Below, piece by piece: positions 16,175 to 24,800 of a DNA stretch of 64,000 nucleotides. A model generated the notes under the pieces. It saw nothing but the letters and a program-made list of their open reading frames with translations, was not told the origin of the DNA and did not search any database. The position numbers and the translations under genes were made by a program. The stretch covers positions 1 through 64,000 of IMG/VR virus record IMGVR_UViG_3300044635_000318. The stretch is one strand, 5' to 3'. Position 1 is the first letter of the stretch. Each line of letters opens with the position of its first letter. Source of the stretch: a virus.

Positions 16175-19100
16175 TGTACACGTATAGAATATACTTAGAT
16201 GGGGGAAACCTAGTCATTGGAACATATGAAAGTAATGTTCTTAAAGGAGAAGCTAAACATCTCCCAAGAGGATTAGTGGCTATTGCTGGGAGTACAAATA
16301 CGAATATTACTCTTAATAGAGTAGTAAACAATCTCCCAACACTAGCTAATATTGAACACCCTAATCTAAGAGACAGCAATGGGAATGTATGGGGAGCAAA
16401 TAGAACAGCTGTAATAGCTGCTATTAATAGCTTTATTCAATCCACAGGAGGAGGTAATGTTATCAGTGTAAATGGACAGACTGGAACAGTATCGTTAGGA
16501 TTACAGAATCTAGTTAATGTAACAACTATTACCCCTACTCAAGGAGATGTATTAAGCTATAATACTTCAGGTAACTGGGTATTAAATGGAGGGCTGCAAA
16601 CATTACTATCTAAAGTTAAAACTCCAGCTAATCAAACAATTGTTGAAGCTGACACGAGTAATAAAATAACTATTGATACTACAGCTCAAAAAGTTATAGT
16701 TACTACTAACGGAACTACAGCAGCTACATTTGGGAGTACAAACTTATTACCTAATCTAAGAGTAGGACCTTCAGGAAATACATATGATCTCCCAGCAACT
16801 AGGGGTAATGCTACAGGTCAAGTTCCCATATTTGATGCAATTAGTAATACCACTACGTTTAAAGAGTTAGACTTAACTCAAGTAACTGGGAATACAGATG
16901 ATATTACTGAAGGGACTAATAACCTCTTTAACGTTAATGCTGACTGGAATGTAAATGACCCTACCTCTGGGGCATACATAGCTAACCGTCCGAATATCCC
17001 TGCTGAATATGATGATGCAGATGTAGACACACATCTTAATACTGCTACTGCTACTACAGGTCAAGTATTATCTTGGAATGGGACAGACTATGATTGGGTA
17101 GATGATCAAGGAGGATTACCTGCAGGGAATAGTGGGGAGATACAATTCAACAATGCTGGGAGTTTTGGGGCATCGTCTAATTTGTTCTATGATGCAGTTA
17201 ATAATAGGTTAGGGGTTGGGACTAATACCCCGACAGAATCTATATCTGTGCATGGAAATATTTTATTAGGTCCAATACAAAGTAACGCAACAGATAGAAA
17301 ATTAACTATAGCTGGGTATAACAATGCGCAGATAGAGTTTAATTTACATGATGGTTGGGGGAAACCTACAATAGCAGCAGGATTTGGGGGAAGCGTAAAA
17401 TTTGTAAATTACGGAGTTCAGTCTACTAATTTAGATTTTGTTTTTGGGGAAAGTTCTAGTAGACAAGGTTCCATGAGGTTTTACTCAAATTCAAATGAAG
17501 CCATAAAATTTGGAACAAACGCTGGATATCCAATAAGTTATTTAGGAGTATTTGAACAAGGTTCAAACTATCAAGGAGGACTTATTATAAAAACTAGATC
17601 TTCTCCAACAGTTACTAATGATTTCGTATTTGATAGGTATGGATATTTAGGAATCGGTACAACAACTCCAGCATATAAACTAGATGTTAATGGTACTACT
17701 CGTATTCAATCTGATCTAACAGTAACTACTACTAATGCTACAGGTGATTTTGCTACAATAGATGCTAGTAATATTCTTAGGAAAAGAACAGCCGCTCAAG
17801 TATTAACTGATATTGGGGCTCAAGCTGCATTAACTAATCCTATTACTGGAACAGGAGCTAGTGGACAAGTAGCTTTTTGGAATGCTAGTAATACACAGAC
17901 TGGAGATAATGGTCTGTTTTGGGATAATACGAATAAGAGATTGGGGATAGGAACTATTACTCCCTTAAGTAGTTTAGGAGTTATAGGAAAAATAGCATTA
18001 AATGATGGTAATAGTAATTTAGCTATCGGGGATAGCGCTTTAGGTAGTTTATCTACTGCCACAAACGTAATAGGTATTGGAGTAAACGCTGGCACAAACC
18101 TTAGTACCAGCAGCACAAACGTGTTTATTGGTAACAATTCGGGCTCAAATAGAAACTCGGCTATTATTATTGGTCATGGGAGTGGAGCGCAATCAAGTGG
18201 TTCGGGACTGATTTGTATTGGACATAATAGTTTTACTGGAGCTAATAGTCAACCCACAAACATTGTAATTGGTAATAACCTTTTACAAAACGCAAGTCAT
18301 TCGTTATATAATAATATTTTTATTGGGGGTGGCGGTTCAAGCTGGAACAGCGTAGCAAACAGCAATACGATTATAGGTATTGGTTCTGCCACTCATGCCC
18401 TTGCCCAAGTTGAAAGCATAACTATTGTTGGGGCAAGTATTAGTTTTCCAACAGTTTATGGAGAGTCAGTTTCTGTTGGAGCGTATGCGAAAAGTGGTCG
18501 GTACAGTGTTATGGTTGGAAAAAGCGCAGGAATAACGAATAGTTCAAGCAGTGTTGCAATAGGATTTGAGGCGGCTGGAACAAGTAATTCTGTCTTTGTT
18601 GGCTATCAAGCGGGAAAAGGTGCATCTTCTACAGGTACAGGAAATCATGGAGTAGGTTATCAAGCATTATTAAGCTATACTACAGGCGCAAACAACACAG
18701 CTATTGGTTATCGAAACCTTGTAGCTTTAACTACGCAAAACAATAATACTACTTTAGGTCACGGCGCGGGAGAAAGTTGTTTGAATGACGGTAATGTATT
18801 TATTGGACAAGGTGCAGCGCAAACTTACAATCGTAGTGGGGGTGGGTATAATGTAGTTATTGGGCAAAATGCAAGCATAGATAGCGGAAGCCAACAGAAT
18901 ACAACGGTTGGACACGGAACTAGTGCCTTTGGAAATGCTGTTGCAATTGGATTAAGAGCTTCGGCACAAACAAGCTCGGTCGCAATTGGAATGGACGCAA
19001 AAGCATCGGGAATACAAAGTGTTTCTATCGGGCTTGAGGCAAATCGTTACACCACGGGCACGAATAATGTGTCAATAGGTAACACAGCCGGGCGTGGCGC

Positions 19101-20541
19101 TTCAGGCGTTTCAACCTTTGATAGTAGTATTGCTATTGGAGCAGAAGCTTTACGGGATAATACGACTGGCAATAATGTGGCAGTAGGGGCGCAAGCCATG
19201 ACTGTCAAAACAAGTGGAACTGCAAACACCGCAATTGGAACACGGGCGCTGGGATTGTTGGCAAGCACTAATTACAACACTGCTGTTGGGCATGAAAGTT
19301 CCTATAGAACAACTGGGTCAGACAACACTTCTTTGGGCTATTATGCAAATCGAAATAGCACTGGCAGTTTCAACGTAGCAATTGGGTCTGAGGCGTTAGA
19401 AGGAGTAAGCGGAACTTCAACTTTTAGCAACACAACAGCAATTGGTTACCAAGCTCTTACAGCTCTTACAACAGGAACAGATAATACGGCTGTTGGTTAT
19501 CAATCGGGAGCATCGCTAACAACGGGAAGTAGTAATACCTTTATAGGTCGTAACGCTGGCGGCAACTTAACAACTCAGGGACAAAATGTTGCTGTTGGAG
19601 CTTATGCGCTGCAAAACAACATAAACTCATTTAATAAAACTGCGGTTGGATATAACGCTGGTCAAAGCGGCATGGGGTCGTATGACATTGCAATTGGTTG
19701 GTATGCTGGGGCGGGAGCAGCAAATACTGGCGGGTTCAACATTAAAATTGGAGAAACCGCTGGCAGATTTCACACAGGCGGAAGTAGTATCATTATCGGC
19801 AACGCAACTGTACTGAATAGTACAAAAAGTCAAATAATTGCAATTGGCGGTACAACTGAATCAGGGGCAAATTCAGTTGTGATAGGGGTAGCAGCGGGTA
19901 ATGCAGCTGCCGATAATAGTGTTATTATAGGTCATAATGCAGGTAGAAACAACACAAGGCCAAATACACTTTTTATAGAAAACAGTAATTCAGCAACCCC
20001 ACTTATCTACGGAGAGTTTGATAATGACTTAGTTACAATCAATGGAAGATTAGAAGTAGCTAATGAAAATACTCTTAGGTTATATGAATTAGCTACTAAT
20101 GGAACTAACTACATAGCACTTAAATCTCCTACAGCATTATCTGCAGATGTAACTTATACATTACCTGTAGAAGGAGTTAGTGGACAAGCATTAGTAACTA
20201 ATGGTTCGGGAACATTATCTTGGGAATATCCTAAAGCCCCAGTAAAGAGTGAAGCAGGAACTGCATATACATTAGTAGTTGGGGATGCAGGAAAGTATAT
20301 TAGAATGACAGCTACTACAGCTATTACAGTTACTATCCCAGAGAATACATTTGCAGTTGGAGATGAGATTATGTTAGAACAAAATAATACTGGGCAAGTA
20401 ACTATCGCAGCAGGAACAGGAGTAACACTTAGAAATACAACAGCATTCTTAAGTAAGACAGCAGAACGATATGCTATTGTAGGATTGAAATGTGTAGCTT
20501 CTAATGAGTTTGTATTAACCGGAGAAAGAGAGTTAGTATAA
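16174..20541 (+). CDS. Large fibre with YadA-head-like repeat array
   Basis: 1455 residues. The N-terminus (1-100) probably attaches to the tail. NVISVNGQTGTVSLGLQNLVN (96-116) and GNSGEIQFNNAGSFGASSNL are common fibre-shaft motifs. Residues about 610-1272 contain dozens of IGxxAG/AIGxxA/NTAIGYxAL units like the left-handed beta-roll heads of trimeric adhesins (YadA). The C-terminal 170 residues include a compact beta domain (GKYIRMTATTAITVTIPENT...), a fold often found at phage fibre tips. No intramolecular chaperone (peptidase S74) domain is seen. The protein probably recognises the host surface. The repeat array has base composition unlike the rest. Confidence 0.8.
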   Translation: MYTYRIYLDGGNLVIGTYESNVLKGEAKHLPRGLVAIAGSTNTNITLNRVVNNLPTLANIEHPNLRDSNGNVWGANRTAVIAAINSFIQSTGGGNVISVNGQTGTVSLGLQNLVNVTTITPTQGDVLSYNTSGNWVLNGGLQTLLSKVKTPANQTIVEADTSNKITIDTTAQKVIVTTNGTTAATFGSTNLLPNLRVGPSGNTYDLPATRGNATGQVPIFDAISNTTTFKELDLTQVTGNTDDITEGTNNLFNVNADWNVNDPTSGAYIANRPNIPAEYDDADVDTHLNTATATTGQVLSWNGTDYDWVDDQGGLPAGNSGEIQFNNAGSFGASSNLFYDAVNNRLGVGTNTPTESISVHGNILLGPIQSNATDRKLTIAGYNNAQIEFNLHDGWGKPTIAAGFGGSVKFVNYGVQSTNLDFVFGESSSRQGSMRFYSNSNEAIKFGTNAGYPISYLGVFEQGSNYQGGLIIKTRSSPTVTNDFVFDRYGYLGIGTTTPAYKLDVNGTTRIQSDLTVTTTNATGDFATIDASNILRKRTAAQVLTDIGAQAALTNPITGTGASGQVAFWNASNTQTGDNGLFWDNTNKRLGIGTITPLSSLGVIGKIALNDGNSNLAIGDSALGSLSTATNVIGIGVNAGTNLSTSSTNVFIGNNSGSNRNSAIIIGHGSGAQSSGSGLICIGHNSFTGANSQPTNIVIGNNLLQNASHSLYNNIFIGGGGSSWNSVANSNTIIGIGSATHALAQVESITIVGASISFPTVYGESVSVGAYAKSGRYSVMVGKSAGITNSSSSVAIGFEAAGTSNSVFVGYQAGKGASSTGTGNHGVGYQALLSYTTGANNTAIGYRNLVALTTQNNNTTLGHGAGESCLNDGNVFIGQGAAQTYNRSGGGYNVVIGQNASIDSGSQQNTTVGHGTSAFGNAVAIGLRASAQTSSVAIGMDAKASGIQSVSIGLEANRYTTGTNNVSIGNTAGRGASGVSTFDSSIAIGAEALRDNTTGNNVAVGAQAMTVKTSGTANTAIGTRALGLLASTNYNTAVGHESSYRTTGSDNTSLGYYANRNSTGSFNVAIGSEALEGVSGTSTFSNTTAIGYQALTALTTGTDNTAVGYQSGASLTTGSSNTFIGRNAGGNLTTQGQNVAVGAYALQNNINSFNKTAVGYNAGQSGMGSYDIAIGWYAGAGAANTGGFNIKIGETAGRFHTGGSSIIIGNATVLNSTKSQIIAIGGTTESGANSVVIGVAAGNAAADNSVIIGHNAGRNNTRPNTLFIENSNSATPLIYGEFDNDLVTINGRLEVANENTLRLYELATNGTNYIALKSPTALSADVTYTLPVEGVSGQALVTNGSGTLSWEYPKAPVKSEAGTAYTLVVGDAGKYIRMTATTAITVTIPENTFAVGDEIMLEQNNTGQVTIAAGTGVTLRNTTAFLSKTAERYAIVGLKCVASNEFVLTGERELV
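18001..19990 (+). repeat. Protein repeat array (YadA-head-like) of atypical composition
   Basis: About 2 kb in which short units of roughly 14-25 residues with core (N/S)xAIGxxA or VxIGxxAG recur in one frame. Codons GGC, GCG, GCC and CGG are common here and rare on both sides, where GGA/GGG, GCA/GCT and AGA dominate. The shift appears gradually around 18.05 kb and fades around 19.9 kb. This suggests the segment was gained from another source or is a swapped host-recognition module. Confidence 0.7.
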
Positions 20542-21266
20542 TGTTTTTTCAAGCAGTAAGCGCAACAGTTAAAAGATCAAATGGTGGACCACCCCCATCT
20601 AGTCCAATCGCATTTAGAGGATTTACAGCTACTTGTCTTCCTAATATAGCATTCGCACAAGGATTTCCAGCTACAGTTAATTTGCCCTCAACAGCAGTAT
20701 CTGGAGATTTTGTAGTTTTAGTATTAGCATATGACTCAACTATTACAGCTGATTCAGTATCTTCTACAGGATGGACAAAATTAATACACGTTGGGGATGC
20801 AGATCCAGATGCTCAATTTGATGTATTCTACAGAATATTTAATGGAACTGAAGGAGCTACAGTAACGTTTGAAACTAACTTAACCTTAGGAACTAGAGAC
20901 GTACATTCTTACGCGTTTATTGTAGATAACATCGATACCTCAAATCCATTCTCAATAATCGGAACTCCAGCAAAATGTATTTCTTGTACTACATTAAGTA
21001 CAACAGGGATTACAGCTACATCTGATGGAAGAGTAATCGGATTAATGGCTTATGATGGAGGAGATGGGGAACCATTTACAATCAGTTCAGGATGGACATT
21101 ACTTGTAGAAGCAGAATGTGATTCTACAGGTAGTGGATTAGGAGTAAACTATTCTTATAAAGATCTGATTAATGGGCAAGCTAGTGGACAATTAGATTTT
21201 ACTGTTAGCCCAACATCATTTGCAGATGGAATGGCTGCAATTCAATTGTTTATGAAACAAGCTTAA
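20541..21266 (+). CDS. Receptor-binding-like beta protein
   Basis: 241 residues, beta-rich. SGDFVVLVLAYDSTITADSVSSTGWTKL is followed by DVFYRIFNGTEGATVTF, a pattern common to carbohydrate-binding-like domains in phage fibre tips and surface proteins (P-x-GD...SGWT). A Pro-rich linker lies at residues 15-25. The start overlaps the stop of the large fibre, so it is probably made with it and may form its tip or a partner. Role inferred from pattern and context. Confidence 0.6.
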   Translation: MFFQAVSATVKRSNGGPPPSSPIAFRGFTATCLPNIAFAQGFPATVNLPSTAVSGDFVVLVLAYDSTITADSVSSTGWTKLIHVGDADPDAQFDVFYRIFNGTEGATVTFETNLTLGTRDVHSYAFIVDNIDTSNPFSIIGTPAKCISCTTLSTTGITATSDGRVIGLMAYDGGDGEPFTISSGWTLLVEAECDSTGSGLGVNYSYKDLINGQASGQLDFTVSPTSFADGMAAIQLFMKQA

Positions 21267-21273
21267 ATTAAAT

Positions 21274-21281
21274 TATCTTTG
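21274..21281 (+). promoter_or_regulatory. Possible Bacteroidota -7 promoter box
   Basis: TATCTTTG matches the TAnnTTTG consensus and lies 37 bases before the next ATG, giving a leader of about 30 bases. The nearest upstream TTG (21246-21248) is 25 bases away rather than about 19, so the -33 element is poor. Low confidence. Confidence 0.3.
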
Positions 21282-21307
21282 CACACAATAATCTTAAATC
21301 TTAAATA

Positions 21308-21343
21308 TTAACTAAAAAATGGAGTACTTAACTAAAAAATGGA
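21308..21343 (+). repeat. 16-base direct repeat spanning a start codon
   Basis: TTAACTAAAAAATGGA occurs at 21308-21323 and again at 21328-21343, exactly 20 bases apart. The first copy holds the start ATG of the 91-residue gene; in the second the ATG is out of frame (AAA AAA TGG). It may be a local duplication or a paired translation-control site. Confidence 0.7.
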
Positions 21344-21594
21344 CAATTGCAGGTGAGTTCACTTTCCCTGACAATTACTTGAAGTTGTTGAATCCGTCAA
21401 TGACAGTATCTAATGTGACTATTACTCAAACGAGCATGTTGTCTTTGAACTTGATGATCAAAGAAAACAACGGAGTATACAATCACATGACTAATGTCAA
21501 TTGGACAATCCCAGCTGAATTGACTGATGTCAATGATATTGTAAATGCAGCTATGCTTGCTACATTCCCCACTGCCACTGTGTCTAACATCTAA
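21319..21594 (+). CDS. Small virion-module protein
   Basis: 91 residues, mixed and soluble, with beta-like sequence (SNVTITQTSMLSLNLMIKENNG) and a short helix near the end. It follows the fibre genes after a 52-base gap containing a possible promoter box. Codons here favour TTG for Leu rather than the TTA usual nearby, as in the capsid gene, so it may be well expressed. No family recognised. Confidence 0.6.
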   Translation: MEYLTKKWTIAGEFTFPDNYLKLLNPSMTVSNVTITQTSMLSLNLMIKENNGVYNHMTNVNWTIPAELTDVNDIVNAAMLATFPTATVSNI

Positions 21595-21606
21595 TAAATC
21601 AAACCA

Positions 21607-21726
21607 ATGTACAAAATCGATGAAAAAACCGTTGAAGCTCTTCTGAACTATCTCGTACAGCGTCCTTACTATGAAGTTAGTGAGGGAATCAAAGCTTTAC
21701 AGAGTTTAGAAAAGATTGCTGAGTAA
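21607..21726 (+). CDS. Very small conserved phage protein
   Basis: 39 residues from ATG 21607 to TAA 21724-21726, 12 bases after the previous stop. Two short helices with LLNYLVQRPYYEVSEGIKAL match a widespread phage micro-protein pattern (LxxRPYxEVxxLIxxL). The start context is A/T-rich (AAATCAAACCAATG). A hairpin follows. Its function is not known to me. Confidence 0.6.
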   Translation: MYKIDEKTVEALLNYLVQRPYYEVSEGIKALQSLEKIAE

Positions 21727-21740
21727 TCAATTTTAAACTT

Positions 21741-21785
21741 TTACGCAAGTGGTTAGCTAGTTAATTCTAGTTACTACTTGCGTAA
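21741..21785 (+). terminator. Intergenic hairpin, terminator or RNA-control element
   Basis: TTACGCAAGT (21741-21750) pairs perfectly with ACTTGCGTAA (21776-21785) around a 25-base loop containing a small AGCTAG palindrome. It is followed by TAATTATTA rather than a strong U-run. It ends 15 bases before the next gene's ATG, so it could be an attenuator or mRNA stabiliser instead. Confidence 0.5.
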
Positions 21786-21800
21786 TAATTATTACCCCAA

Positions 21801-24800
21801 ATGAAAAAGTTCTTAAAAGGAATGTTCAAGGACTCTGAAAGAGTTGACCAATTAGATGGGACTTACAGAGATGCTTTGAACGCAAATATCAATTATCTTA
21901 AAGGAGCAATAGTTAACGAACAAGGGAATGCTATTGTATCTGTTGATGCTAATAAGATTGATAATATCATTGGGGAATGTACTGATGAAGCTGGGAGATT
22001 ATATGTCTTTGGGTTAAGTAAGTACAACAATGAAACATACAGTATCATAGCTGTAATGTTCCCTAAAGAGAAGATCTACACTGTATTATTTGCTAGTAAA
22101 GAACTTAACTTTCAACCTAACTACACCATTGAAGCAACTGTAAAAGTTAATTCAAAAGGAGATACTATTCTATACTTTACTGATAACTATATAGTTAAAA
22201 GTATAGATGTTACAGGGATTGAATATGTTGCAGCTTATAATCCCCCTAGAACATTTAATGTAACTAGACAGCTAACTAGTGCTTACATCCCAGAAGATAT
22301 CTTTAAACTTTATGGGAGTGATGAATATACTGTTCAAAAGTTAGATTTGTTTATGAACACTGGGGATATTCCTCAGTTTAAAGAAGTATTAATCAAAGAA
22401 GGGGGAGGGGTAGTATCAGGAACATATCACTTAGCATTAGCATATAGTGATGAAGACGGGAATGCTACAAACTATATGGTTACATCTAATGCTGTACATA
22501 TTGTAACAGCTAGAGAAGACTCAATCCCAACTGAAACAATTACAGGGGATCCTCAAGGCTCTCAGTCAAATAAATCAATCTATTGGGAGGTAACTATCCC
22601 TGCAAAGTGTAACTACTCTAGTATTAGACCTGTAGTTATTCAAAGGTTTGGGGGACAGAATCAAGAATCTAGTGAGTTTGCATATCAACTCCCTGATATT
22701 GAACTTCCTAAGTATAATGGATTAGAGAGACAACTTTTAATTAGTTACTCAGGATTAGAGACTGTATCTCAGTCGTCTATATCTGAAGTAGTAATTGACA
22801 ATGTAGTTTATCAAACATGTAAGACATTACATCAATTAGATAATGTGATGTATGCTGCAAACTTACAATCTAGAGGAGACTTAGGGTTTCAGAGATTTGC
22901 TAATAACATCAAAGTAGACGCTGTAACTAAGTCTATCAGTAAGTTTGACCCTAGGATATTTACTTGGAGTAGTTTAAACTTTGGGTATAGTTTTTTTGAT
23001 AAAGACGATTCATTCGACGAATTACTTTTTACCACATCTCTGTACCCAAATCAACTCAATGAAGGAAATAACACTGATGACTTTTCTGGGAGAGTAAGAA
23101 AAGGGTATAAAGACCCTAAGTTATTTTATAAGAACAAATCATTTAGAAGATCTGAAGTATATGCATTCTACATCTCATTCGTATTAAAAGATGGGACAGA
23201 ATCTTATGCATATCATATTCCAGGAAGAGCAGCTAAAGAACTTAGTAGGTTAAAAGATGGAGTATATGAAAATAGTAACTTAAGTGCACTTGAAGGTAAT
23301 CACTACTACGAAGAAGTCAAGGATAATTACTCTGCTAAGCTGTATCAGTTATATGATACTGACTTATACGCAGAGAACACTACAATGGGGTTTTGGGAGA
23401 ATCAAAATGAGACCTACCCATTCACTGAAGACTTTAATGTGCATGGAGTAGAAGTTGACGGGTCTTCAAGTGTAGTCCCGATAACATCTATTAGAGGGCA
23501 AAAAGTTAGACATCATAAGATGCCTAGCAATAAGAATAAAGCTTTTAGCTATATCTATAAGAATCCTAATGATACTTGGAATGGGGCTGAGGATAAATTT
23601 TATCCTCAAATATCTGAAGCTATTGGGGATGATAGCTCTTTTCAAATGAATGAGAGGATTAATCTTTTAGGGATTAAACTCAGTAATCTTAAGATCCCCA
23701 AGTTTATTCTAAATCAAGTTCAAGGATATAAGATTTATTATGCTAAAAGAACTCAAGAGAATAAAACCATAATTGGGCAAAGCATCCCAGTCCCAGCTTG
23801 GTTATTAAATAACACTGTCCCTACAATGGATAGTGAAAAAGCAAAGACTGGCCCATTCTACAAAGCATGGATGATGTATGGGGGTATCCCAGAATCTACT
23901 TTAGCTTATCCTGTAAAAAGAACTGTATCAAATAAATTAGAGTGGAATGTATCCCCAGTATTTGGGTTTCATGACTTTAATCTTTTAAAGAATAAACATA
24001 CTCTTACTGGGGTAACCCACATCAACATTCAGAATGTAATGGTGATGAGGCATTACAAAGGAGGCCCTAGAGCTAAAGCTCCATTAGCTGCAGGTTTAGA
24101 TGCATTCTATAATGTTGATTGGGTAAACACAGATATTGGGAATACGTTTGATCCTGAATATGAAGGAACAGACCCTATCCCAGAAAACCTTAGAATTAGA
24201 GCGTTTAGGACTTCTGCAATGCTTGCAGCAGCTTATTACTCTCCAGATGATGTCCCACTTAATATTTACTCTAAAGCTAATCTTCTTACAAGTGGAACTA
24301 CAGTAAATTCTTTCCCCACATTCTTTGATAACTTCAAATCTGTGCTCTCAGTTAAACCGAATAGCACAACTTACATTGGGAATAACATTAATGTTAAAAC
24401 AACTGATGGGGGAGAATTTCATGGAGTAGATTACATCTACAATGCTGCAGGAGAATCTAAAGCTGTCATTGGATTAAGCACTGGTCTCCCAATGCTTGTA
24501 GGGTATACATCAAATTCTTCAGGATGGTTACAAGATGCAAATAACTATGGAGATGCAAGATTTAGCTGGTATCACCCCGATGGGTATTTGAGTTTACAAG
24601 AAGATGCGCAAACTCAACCTCCGATATATAATGATTACGAATCATTACGTCCAGGACAACCGGCTGTAGAAGAACTTGGGGATAAAAAGATAGGGGGTCT
24701 CCCAGCTACTTATTTAGTTAATCTATGTTCACTGAAATCAGATGTGTTTAACTCATTTGATGAGCAATTACTTGTATGGACAGGGTATTATAAACCATTG

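Noticed and set aside
18001-19990. Reading the fibre repeat array as a separate gene or a CRISPR-like repeat
   Set aside because: The frame is continuous through both edges, and the repeats are protein-level and degenerate in DNA, with no constant spacer length.
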